Source: Fallopia convolvulus
Lineage: Eukaryota; Streptophyta; Magnoliopsida; Caryophyllales; Polygonaceae
NCBI GenBank assembly: GCA_964016875.1
Contig: OZ024728.1
Location: 30,387,865 to 30,451,864, forward strand
Direction: 5' to 3'
Length of the DNA stretch: 64,000 nt
The translations under genes were made by a program, and so were the position numbers. Under the pieces are notes generated by a model, which was given only the letters and a program-made list of their open reading frames with translations, did not search any database and had not been told where the DNA came from. Of this stretch, positions 55,030 to 64,000 are shown piece after piece (positions within the stretch are counted from its first letter, which is position 1; each line of letters begins with the position of its first letter).

Positions 55030-57348
55030 GATTTGATCTGATGCGTCTTCTGATGCGTCTTCTGATGCATAGATACGGAGGTTTATAAATAGGATTTCTT
55101 CTACTCGTTTCTATATACTTAAAACACAAAATCTTCTCCTCCATGCGTCTACTATTCACGTCTCTCCCAGCATTGGTGTTTGGTGCCTGCAATGTCTTGT
55201 CCTGTTCTTCTGTCACGCGGTACTCTTTTATTTTTTTTTTACCTCTGTCCTGTCTTGTTTTATCTGCTCATGTTCAGATTCATGTGTCAGGTACAAGAAT
55301 TAATTAGAGATAAGAATTTCTGTTTTATTATGTCCACCATGTTGATCACTAGGCACGTAAAAGAAAAAAAAATTCAAACTTAAATATACATGTGGGTAAA
55401 GCATGGATAGTAAAACAAAAACCTTGTCATCTGATTCAACAAATAAAAAGAAAAAAAAATCAATTGTTATAGTTAATTACGAGATAGAACCTGGGTGATT
55501 CCAAGGTGAGTAATATTTTGTTCATATATAATAGTCAATCGGTATATTATATACACGTACTATACAAAGGTTCTTGAAATTGTGGTTGGGTTAATCTGAT
55601 ATGAGTAGGTATTTAATAGGCTTTATAATAAATCAATTATACATATATGAGTATATAGTTTACGGTATGGATAATAAAAAAAATGATTAGTCAAGGTCAA
55701 ATAGAAAAGTCGGACCGCAACTTGATTTTTTTTTCATATTGGTAGATTTCGAGTTTAATGTTATAATTAATTAAGTTTATAGATTATTTATTAATTATAA
55801 AACTTTCTATTTAAAACAAGCGGGTTGATTAATGGAGTACTCAAAATACGGAATTACAAAGGGTTATGTATGTATATATCAGATTATACGTACATAGGTA
55901 TGTAATTCAACGCATATATAGAATATGCAAACGTATTTGTTGTCCATTATTTGTATAAGGTACTTAAGAGTAGCCTTCATCATTAAACTTAACAGGCGAG
56001 GTCTCGAGTGTTTCCGTTCCGTTCAATCGATCGTTCACCCGTTTCGCTAATCAAAGGCAAGTGGTGGTTCACTTTCATACTTTGTCATGGATATTGTTAT
56101 TCATGTTGCATGTTTGTTGGGAACGCTTGTTTGAATAAAAATGAATCTAGGTTGTTTAGAAATAATGACCTATGTTATAAAGTAAAATGGATCTAGGGTT
56201 TTATTATTGCTTAGAAATAATGACCCATGTGTAAGGTAGCTTATTATTATATTAGTTGCGCTAGAATTTATACTTGTTTGTTGTACTTTGTGTATTTCAC
56301 GATCTCCTATGAGAGTCGTTGTTGTGCTTCTAGCGTAGAACTAGGGGTGGGAGTTCTAAATTCCTGAACACCTCTTTATAACAAATTGCATTAGGATGGA
56401 CCTAGACCCTGGTGCTGGTCATGACCATACTCGCTCAATCGTTTTGAGGGGTGTCGCACCTAGCTAGTGCTTCGTATCGGAACTTAGGTATTCGTTACTC
56501 TTTCTCTTGGGGACCTCAAACCCAATGTCCTTGGAATACCGCGTTGCCATCTTAAAAGCTACCAACTTAAATGCAACGTTTTGTCATTAATGTCAGATAA
56601 GTGCCAATGCACATAATAAATGAACACGGGTGGTGACTACAACTTGGAAAACCACTCTTGCTCCCGGCTTTGAAAGGTCTATTTTCCAATCTGAATTCGG
56701 ACAACACGCATTCGGTGAGGTTGGTTATAGGCCCGATTAGTTGACGGGGTTTTTTCGAAAACTTGTATGATTATTAAAGTTCCCAACAAATCTTTCTTCC
56801 TTATAGGAACCATATTCTTGTGGTGTCCTTATCTTTTCGGCATATTTCCTTTTCGTGAAACTATTTTGGTTAGATAGCATCGACCGGCTTTCATTCGGAA
56901 TTCGATGGTCTAATTAAAACAAGCCACAAGAACCCTCACATAAATTCCACTTGCTTAGTCTGTCACAAGACTAACCCGAACGCTTTATTTCTTTTGCATG
57001 GCAGGCTGGTGTGCACCGTCCCTATACGACACATTAGGAAGTAGAGGAGCAGAGTTACAAGACTGAAGAAGTTGAAGAATTTTATTTGAGTTTTTGTTTA
57101 AAATAAAGGTCGAGATCCTTGGTTTGTGAGGACCGTCTTGAATGTTTCCGCAATCATTAGAAGATTTATTTTTTATTCCGCACAAGTTGGATAACTTATT
57201 GTTTTAAAGTCACATTAATTTATCAAATGGTTTATGAATTATTATTTGTATTTGAGTTTGTATACTGTGAAAGCCTAGGGTGGCTTCGGAAAGTATATTC
57301 CGAGGTTACTGGCGGTAATATCTCCGAGGGAAAAACGGGGGCGTTACA
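55030..57348 (+). repeat. 5'-truncated LTR of chromovirus E
   Basis: Ends GGGGGCGTTACA and is distantly related to LTR C in reverse orientation (shared GGTAATATC/ACTGGCGGTAAT end and the CCAATCTGAAT...GAGGTTGGTT block). TATA-like TATAAATA at 55084-55091. The U3 start is missing: the sequence begins abruptly after LTR D. Confidence 0.6.
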
Positions 57349-59375
57349 AAAGTTTTGAGCGATCTAACCAAAACAAATCTGGGTCAACACAGTCAGGCAC
57401 GACTCATTCTTCCAAATATCAAAAGGGACCAATAGTGTGCTATAAATTGTGGTGAGCCAGGGCATACTAGCAGAGCATGCACCAAGAAGAAAAGAAAATG
57501 CTACTTTTGTGGGAAGGAGGGGCATATGCAGACATATTGTCCTCAAAAGAAGAATGATCCAACTCAGTCACGACAGGGGTCGATATCTTACAACAATCAA
57601 GTTCCATCTGCATCTGGGAAATCGGCTTCTGCTCAGTCCACAGCTCACAACAATGGAAAGACCCAAGTAGCATCAGCTAGCCAAGGGCAACGATTGTATG
57701 AGATGCGTCATGCTGACGAGCCAAACGCCCCGGTTGCTCAAGGTACTCTATACGTCCGCTCCACTCCTGCTTTTATGCTTTTTGATTCTGGTGTCACGCA
57801 TTCTTTTATATCCGAAAGTTGTTTAGAGCAAATAGGTCTTGAATGTAATGACACATGTGAACCTTTTATTGTGAACCTTCCCAACGGGGAAAAGATCGTG
57901 GGATCTAAGCAGCTCACGGATTTTCCGATCACAATTCAAGGTCGGAAGTTTGATGCCGACTTGATTTGCATACCGATGGCTCCTTACGATATAATCCTAG
58001 GAATGGATTGGTTAACTCGACATGGAGCAGTGATAGACTTCAGCACTAGAACAGTGACCATCACCGTAGGAGGCAAATATGTTTGCAAGTTTAAGGGCCG
58101 ATGTGACTCTGAGAATGGGAAGATGGTCAATGCCATGAAAGTAATGAAAATGCTCCGTCAAGGATGTATTGGATTTTTGTGTTACATGGAATCGACTGAG
58201 AAGAAGGAAGTCAAGTTGCAAGCAATTCCCATCGCTAGAGAGTTTCCTGATGTTTTTCCGGAGGAAATTCCGGGGTTGCCACCACACCGTGAAGTGGAGT
58301 TCACCATTGAGTTAGAGCCTGGAACCCGACCCATCTCCAAAGCGCTTCACCTTGGGGTGCACCGGTTCTGTTTGTGAAGAAGAAGGATGGAACTTTCCGC
58401 TTATGCATTGACTACCAAGAATTGAATAAAGTTACCATCAAGAACAAGTACCCATTACCAAGAATTGATGACTTGTTAGACCAGCTAAAGGGGGCGAAGG
58501 TGTTTTCCAAAATTGATTTGAGGTCGGGGTATCACCAACTTCGAATTCGTGAGGAAGATATTCCTAAAACGGCATTCCGCACGCGGTATGGACACTATGA
58601 ATTCGTTGTCATGCCTTTTGGTCTTACGAATGCTCTAGCCGTGTTTATAGATCTAATGCATCGGTGTTTCCGGGAATACTTAGACAAATTTGTGGTTGTC
58701 TTCATCGACGACATTCTCATCTACTCGCCTATTGAAACAGCTCATGAGGAGCATCTCAGAATTATATTGTAAATACTCAGGCATAATGAGTTATATGCTA
58801 AGATGTCAAAATGTGATTTCTGGCTGAAAGAAGTTGCATTTCTAGGGCACATCATCAATCGGGAGGGTGTGATGGTAGACCCTCAAAAGATCCAAGCAGT
58901 TGCAGATTGGAAGCAGCCTCAGAATGTGAAAGAGGTCCGTAGTTTTCTTGGCCTTGCGGGTTACTATAGAAGGTTCGTGGAGGGATTCTCTAAGATAGCT
59001 CTGCCTATGACCAATTTACTCCGCAAAGTACACAAGAAATTTGTCTGGAATGATAAATGCGAGGCGAGTTTCCAAGAACTCAAAAAGCGTTTGACTAGCG
59101 CTCCGATCTTGACCTTGCCTAACGGACACGATGGGTATGTGGTGTACAATGATGCATCCAAACAGGGTTTAGGATGTGTGCTGATGCAACATGGAAAAGT
59201 GATTGCCTATGCTTCCCGCCAGCTCAAGACGTATGAGGTGAACTATCCGACTCATGATTTAGAACTAGCAGCAGTAGTGTTTGCTTTGAAGATCTGGCGG
59301 CATTACTTATATGGTGTGAAGTGTCAGATATTTACCAATCATAAGAGTCTGAAATATGTCTTCATGCAGAAAGAG
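57349..59375 (+). pseudogene. Chromovirus E gag-pol fragment: zinc knuckles, protease, RT, RNase H
   Basis: Begins inside gag, directly against the LTR, so PBS and most of gag are deleted. Two CCHC knuckles at 57436-57543 (an extra T in the first shifts frame; GKEGHMQTYCPQ intact). Protease with LFDSGVTHSF (57778-57807) and IILGMDWLTRHGAVIDF. RT begins PEEIPGLPPHREVEF. A deletion of about 30 codons between PISKA and SPWGAP shifts frame near 58345. Then VKKKDGTFRLCIDYQELNKV, KIDLRSGYHQLRI and catalytic FIDDILIYS follow. A CAA-to-TAA-type stop lies at 58770-58772. Next are AFLGHIINREGV, NDASKQGLGCVLMQHG (RNase H) and LELAAVVFALKIW. It ends mid-RNase H at a GAATT joint with LTR B; integrase is absent. 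Confidence 0.88.
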
Positions 59376-59793
59376 GAATTTCTCATTCATAGTTGAAGCG
59401 AAAGCGGAAACCTTGAATCAGAATAGTCAATTTAGGGTTTTGAAGCGAAAGCGGATCTATCCTAGTTGAAGTAGAAGAGATAGATAGTAAGTTTATTGAT
59501 AGGACGAAAGTTGATTGATTTACTTGCTTTAAGTTAACGAAAGTTGATGCCTTTATGTGATAAAAGCATGATCTTTATGTTTCATTAGTGTTTGCATGCA
59601 TAATTGTTGTTGTGGTGATACCCTAAACCTTAGATTTTCTCTCTTACTTGATAAAAACCCTTACTTTGTTGATTACTTGCGCTCCAAGTAACAAAACTTG
59701 ACATAGACTTTCTCCCGTGGACGAACCTGACTCCCCTGTACTCAGTGGGATCTTGATTATAAATTTATTTGTTGTCAAGAAACCCTCTCAACA
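59376..59793 (+). repeat. 3' LTR of B2, right remnant
   Basis: From GAATTTCTCATTCATAGTTG to CTCTCAACA, matching the last 420 bp or so of the 5' LTR, and directly followed by target duplication ACAAG. The joint with chromovirus E shares a GAATT. Confidence 0.85.
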
Positions 59794-59960
59794 ACAAGTT
59801 CAGGAATGCCTTCGGACTCAGAATCAGAGGGGGAAGAAACCAGGTCTAACGGTAACTCACGAGAGATAGCACGAGCTTCACGACGCAACCCAGAGATCGT
59901 CCTTTCAATTTCTGGATCAAAAGCAATAAGAGACGGATTAGTAGCTCGGGTATGAACCAT
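59794..59960 (-). pseudogene. gag of A', N-terminal part
   Basis: Minus-strand ATG at 59960 opens MVHTRATNPSLIAFDPEIER and runs to SEGIPEL, where B2 interrupts it. Removing B2 and one copy of ACAAG joins it in frame to the segment at 31089 (VEMAQQTLRQ), confirming the nesting. It starts about 60 nt after the primer-binding site. Confidence 0.8.
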
Positions 59961-60019
59961 GCAAGTGGTTCATACCCAAAAAAATAGTAATACTATGTAA
60001 ACACAAGGAAATAGCCGAG

Positions 60020-60038
60020 TCACCGACAACGGCGCCAA
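60020..60038 (-). promoter_or_regulatory. Primer-binding site of A' (tRNA-Asp type)
   Basis: TGGCGCCGTTGTCGGTGAC on the minus strand, three bases after the 5' LTR. It matches the tRNA-Asp 3' end with two mismatches relative to the PBS of element A. Confidence 0.8.
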
Positions 60039-60041
60039 ATT

Positions 60042-61407
60042 TGACGAGCACTTTTATGTCGTGGTAAAAGCATTGTCAAAGAAAAATCCTAACTTCCAAA
60101 CCTAAGTATAGTGAAAGCAAGGGTCGTACCACAGAGACTCAGATTTCCAGTGTTTAAATAATATTATTAGAGTAATAAAAGGGGATTTTGAGATTTTAAA
60201 CTATTAATCTAAGAAAACAAAAACAAAGTAAAATAATTGAGTTTTCAAGTAGAAAGAAAGCGTCCAACTAGTTTCGTATCCATTGCATACATGATTATTG
60301 ATCCTTGATCATTCTTAATTCATTTCCCTTGACTAATCTATTGTGAATTCATGGAATTCAAGCTCAATGTGGTTATTAATATGCACCATCTTTAATAACT
60401 TTTTAACTAATTATCCTAGAAAACCTTCTATGTCAAATTGATCATGCAAATTTTGGTTCAAAGCATTCAATAGAAACATCGTTCATAAATTCCACCGTAT
60501 ATTTATGAAGTTTTGTGATTAAATTCTCCTCCTTTGATTAACCCTATTCCACCGTATATAAGTTTAATCAAAGGATTCGTCCATGAATAACCAAATTCCA
60601 CCGTATATTAAGTTATTCTAGTTGTAATTCAACCTAGAAATTAAAATAGGTGATCAAGCTATTATAACCATAAGCGAATTTAATCAATTAAGCATGGAGT
60701 AATTCAATCTAGTCAAGGCAAATTGAACTAATTCAAATCTCACAATCAATCATGCATACAACTTCAACTAACTAGTTGGACATGGGAAATTAGCTAGAAA
60801 ACTACATTAATGAGGAATCAAACTTACAAGAGTCGGGTTTCTCTTCAAATTCTTCTCTGGGTTTTTAGTCTCCCAAGTTCTCTCCAAATCTCTCTCAAAG
60901 TTGAATAGCATAATAATTGAACTCCTCCAAAATAAAACCCTAAAAAATATTTATATCATAATCTCAAAATATCCTAAAATAACAAGAAGTCGGTTAAAAG
61001 ATAAATTGAAGCCTCGAAATCAGCGTCGGTCAACGCGGGCCTGGGCGCGACCATAAGCGTTGTTGCACTCCGCCTCCTTTCCCCGCGTTCAGGCTCTTGT
61101 AGCTTCCATCTCCTCGGCGCGATTTAAATCTCCTAAGCACCCTCGTGCTGGCCTGTCCTTAGCCATGCCTTCCCATGTTTTCTTCATTCCTTGCACTTGT
61201 TCCTAGCTCCATAGCTCCGGTCCCTGGCTTGATATCCACCATGCTCAGCTTTCAATCACCTCAATCCTGCAATGAAGCACAAAAGAGCATAGATTCCGAA
61301 CTAAACTAAAACAAAACTAAACTACGAATTAAGGTGAAAATCTAGCTAGAAATGCATGAAAAGAGAATAGAAACATGCTTTAAAACCTATAACTATATGT
61401 TCTATCA
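60042..61407 (-). repeat. 5' LTR of A'
   Basis: 1366 bp, read on the minus strand TGATAGAACATATAG to CTCGTCA, followed on the outer side by target duplication TTTAC. Close match to 27648-29026, with scattered substitutions. Confidence 0.88.
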
Positions 61408-61412
61408 TTTAC

Positions 61413-61678
61413 TTTCTTAGTTGACGAAATTTGACGACTTTATGTGATAAAAGCATGATCTTTTTGTTTCATTGGCGTTGGCATGCATATTGTTGTTGTG
61501 GTGGTAGCTAATCGTAGAATTCTTTCTCTTATTGATAAATAACCAATCTTTTGCTCTTACTTGTGCCCTAAGTTAAGCGAAATTTGATACTGACTCTCTC
61601 CCATGGATGAACCTGACTCTACTATACTCAGTGGGGTCTTGATTTATAAATTTATTTGTTTGTCAAGAAACCCTTACA
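61413..61678 (+). repeat. Solo LTR B1, right part
   Basis: Continues the LTR interrupted at 27647, from TTTCTTAGTTGACG to GTCAAGAAACCCTTACA, an eroded version of the family-B end (AAGAAACCCTCTCAACA). It is followed directly by LINE coding sequence. Confidence 0.72.
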
Positions 61679-62530
61679 ATTGCTGACTTCATCCCATCCT
61701 TGAGTTTTTCAACTATGAAAATATGCTAACAGAAGTGAGTAGCACACCCATTGCCCTGATTCCAAAGAAAGATTAGCCTAACATTATCCAAGATTATAGA
61801 CTAATCTCATGTTGCAATGTCATCAACAAGATCATCTCCAAATTGATTGTGTCTAGAATTCAAAATGTCCTCCCTAGAATAGTGGATCACAATCAAGGGG
61901 CATTCACAAAGGGTAGGGCAATCAAACATAACATCATTCTCTAACAAGAGACAATCATGAGTTACATCATAAAGCACATTAGTTAATTGGTCTATGACAC
62001 AGTTAATTGGTCCTTCCTCCTTCAGATTCTAGATGGTTTTGGCTTTCATCCTAGGATGATCAACTACATTAAAGACTGCATATTAATGAATCGTTCTTTC
62101 ACCATTAAATTTGGGAGTGGATTTTATGGATTCTTCAAAGGCAAAAGAGGACTTCACCAAGAGGACCCTCTTTCTCTTTATATGTTGTGTTGGTGATGGA
62201 GTACATGACAAGATGTACCGATGTGGAGAATCAGTCTGCGTAATAGATTCCAATTTCATCCGGTATGCAAGGCTTGGACTTTCTCAATTTGTTTTGCAAA
62301 TGATCTTTTCACCTTTTCCCATGGAGATGTTGCCCCGATTTAAGCATCCAAGGGTACTATTGATGAATTTTGGGGTACTCTAGATTGCCAATTTAACTCC
62401 AATAAGTTCAAGGTCTTTTGTCTTGACATGGATGAATGTTCACCAATGGCCAGATTTTCCCTATATTGGAAGTGGAGTGATGTAGTCAAGGTAGCCATGA
62501 CTCTTACCGACGTCGAAGAGCTAATTTAAG
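61679..62530 (+). pseudogene. LINE reverse transcriptase, downstream piece
   Basis: Across frameshifts it shows TEVSSTPIALIPKK, DYRLISCCNVINKIISKLIV, NQGAFTKGRAIKHNII, YDTVNWSFLLQILDGFGFHP, RMINYIKDCI, FKGKRGLHQEDPLSLYM and CFANDLFTFSHGDV, the ordered motifs of plant L1-type RT. The catalytic F/YADD is FAND, so the active-site Asp is lost. It is the continuation of 26420-26594 beyond the nested stack. Confidence 0.82.
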
Positions 62531-62825
62531 TGCCATTTGAAATATAGTTGGACCCAAAAGCAAATAACCTAACCAAAATTAACTTGAAAACCCGACTTTG
62601 CCCAATTAATTTAGCACCCGACCCGAAATGGTCCAACCCAATTTGACCCGATTATCAAAGTATCCAAATTTGACCCGGATTTGAACTTACCCGAAACTGA
62701 ACTGACCTGACCTGAACCCGACCCGACACACTCGATTGACATCCCTATTTGGGAGGGATCTTGAATAATCGACATAATCAATCCTTCCCAAGCTTTTTGG
62801 TTGGGGTTGGAAACAATCAATTTAA
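62531..62825. other. Short spacer with GACCCGAAC-rich words
   Basis: 62570-62745 contains many AACCCGACC / TTTGACCCGA words like those in invertase intron 2 (21835-22300), ending CGATTGACATCCCTA. Then follows GGGAGGGATCTTGAATAATC, a diverged copy of 63253-63272. No gene. Confidence 0.4.
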
Positions 62826-63234
62826 GGCTCCGTTCGAAAACACTTATTTGGTTGCTTATAGGTACTCAGTTGCTTATTTGAAAAAATAAGCACCGTACAT
62901 GTTCGACAACACTTGCTTATTTGAAATAAGGTGCTTATTTACGATACTTATCTGCTGAAAAAATAATCAGCATCCCCCACCTTATTTCAAATAAGCTAAC
63001 TTATCTACCAAAATATAAGTAAGTGAGGTCCACATAAAATTACTTTTCACCCTTTTTACACCCCTTGCTTATAATATCAGCAATTCAGTTTACCGAACAC
63101 ATCCCCGATTATTTGATAAATAAGCAATTGATATCAGCATCTCATATCAACATCCAAGATCAACATCAACAACCATAGGTATCAGTATCAGCATTAGCTT
63201 CAACACCGATAAGTACCTAGTTGCCGAACGAAGC
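62826..63234. mobile_element. MITE, PIF/Harbinger-like, TTAA/TAA flanks
   Basis: 409 bp with ends GGCTCCGTTCG and GCTTCGTTCG (right end reverse-complemented), subterminal GGTACT / AGGTACTTATC words and TTAA on both sides. Interior rich in TTGCTTATTT and AATAAGCA. It is inserted between two diverged 37-bp direct repeats (62752-62788, 63251-63287). No coding capacity. hAT cannot be excluded. Confidence 0.5.
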
Positions 63235-64000
63235 TTAAGAGAGTGTGATCATTTAGGAGGGATCCTAAATCATCCACACAATCAATCCTGGCTTGGAAAA
63301 AATCAAGTTAATAGAGCACGATCCAATGTTATTAGAATCGGGATCCCACCTTGGATCAGTGAGGGGGGGTTGGATCGGATCGGTAGGATCGGATCGTAGG
63401 ATCGTAAGATTCTACAAATTTAAGTAGATAAGCTGTCAAATTGATACGACATGAATAATAAATGCATTATAAGTAAAAAGAATGATAAATATAGATGATT
63501 TAGAGCGTAAAATATCGATATTACAAAGTTAAAATGATTTAACAAGTTTTCTTCGTAAATATCGTACATTGTCTAAATAGTACAAGAAAAATGATAGGTT
63601 TTTTAGCATGAAAATCAACAAGCCAAATACAAATGTCTTCATCGTAACCAAAGTTCCTATCGTTAACACAATCAAAGCTCACCGTTCTTGAAGTTCTTGT
63701 CCATGTTCCCATTGGTAAGACCATACAATATCACCGTCATTACAAGTAATTAGCAACCAATTACAACTTGAGTGACTGAATGTTTAGTGTTTACAAGTAA
63801 ATCGGTAAAAAAAATTACAAAAATTAATAATTAAAGACGTTGATTATATCCTTTATATTTTGAATATTATACCAATTTTAAGTGTAGGGTTGTGTGGTTT
63901 CATACTTACATGATTCATCAACAACATAATTAATCAGCAATTATATTATAGAAAAACTTTAATTAAAGATATTGATTATTTCATTTAGTCAACGATCCCA
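63235..64000. other. AT-rich intergenic DNA
   Basis: Begins with the second direct repeat (63251-63287), then a short GGATCGGATCGTAGGATCG low-complexity patch (63350-63410). The remainder to the window end is AT-rich without recognisable genes. Confidence 0.5.

Larger units (their letters stand above)
31090..59793 (+). mobile_element. LTR retrotransposon B2 (Athila/Tat-type), heavily nested
   Basis: A plus-strand element inserted in A' gag with a perfect 5-bp duplication ACAAG (31085-31089, 59794-59798). 5' LTR 31090-32508, tRNA-Asp primer-binding site extended to a whole tRNA complement (32512-32586), an extra partial LTR (32587-33697), a gag/protease remnant (33881-34540), chromovirus C (34681-48894), 3' interior (48895-51127), and a 3' LTR broken into 51128-51380 and about 59376-59793. 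It lacks RT and integrase of its own. It belongs to the same family as solo LTR B1, so family B was active both before and after A' landed. Confidence 0.85.
27648..61407 (-). mobile_element. LTR retrotransposon A' (Athila/Tat-type), split by B2
   Basis: A minus-strand element spanning 33.8 kb because a 28.7-kb insertion (B2) sits in its gag. 5' LTR 60042-61407, PBS just below 60039, gag start near 59960, continuation of gag at 31089 downwards, 3' interior 29027-29950, 3' LTR 27648-29026. Perfect target duplication TTTAC (27643-27647, 61408-61412) inside LTR B1. With B2 removed the element is about 5 kb and encodes only gag: no protease, RT or integrase was found, so it was non-autonomous. Its LTR termini (TGATAG...GTCA) and PBS relate it to element A. 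Confidence 0.88.

Overview
This window is plant nuclear DNA, almost certainly from a eudicot with a repeat-rich genome. The evidence is an intron-containing vacuolar acid invertase gene with the plant-specific 9-nt mini-exon, a nuclear copy of plastid atpB-rbcL, Ty3/gypsy elements of the Athila/Tat and chromovirus types, and MULE, Helitron, PIF/Harbinger and LINE remnants. No bacterial-style genes, operons or CRISPR arrays were seen. The only gene that looks functional is the invertase (19783-25910). Almost everything else is transposon-derived.

Layout. 1-6.5 kb: AT-rich DNA with two copies of a short MITE, a 1.4-kb MULE-like element filled with a TTGTTCATT minisatellite, a short Helitron, a MULE-type MITE with a 9-bp target-site duplication (TSD), and a LINE RNase H relic. 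6.5-9.85 kb: decayed plastid DNA (atpB pseudogene, spacer, rbcL pseudogene) hit by a GC-rich mini-element. 10.3-18.35 kb: a diverged inverted-repeat element split by a complete non-autonomous LTR retrotransposon A (TSD CTTCT). The 5' LTR of A carries a Pack-MULE with a captured PPR gene fragment. 18.6-19.4 kb: a fold-back MULE and a MITE in the invertase upstream region. 19.8-25.9 kb: the invertase, whose 3.4-kb intron 2 holds a Helitron and a MITE.

26.4-62.5 kb is one nested stack. A plus-strand LINE is split by a solo LTR of family B (B1). B1 is split by a minus-strand element A' (27648-61407, TSD TTTAC). The gag of A' is split by a plus-strand family-B element B2 (31090-59793, TSD ACAAG). 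B2 is split by a minus-strand chromovirus C (34681-48894). One LTR of C holds a second copy of the minisatellite MULE and a Helitron. The 3' LTR of B2 is broken by a solo LTR (D, itself hit by a truncated LINE) and a truncated chromovirus (E).

The most unusual feature lies at 32512-32586. Between the 5' LTR of B2 and a second, truncated LTR sits a complement of an entire mature tRNA-Asp(GUC), including the non-encoded CCA, with a non-A base at the near-invariant position 58. This looks like a fossil of reverse transcription through the whole tRNA primer, resembling aberrant two-LTR junctions. Other points of interest are a repair-like duplication of target flank inside the 3' LTR of C, a Pack-MULE with two captured segments, a minisatellite MULE with its empty site still present in the sister LTR, and a pol III-like hairpin in the C LTRs.

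Limits: boundaries, homology and percent identity were judged by eye. Family names rest on termini, TSDs, primer-binding sites and recognisable protein motifs, not on database searches.
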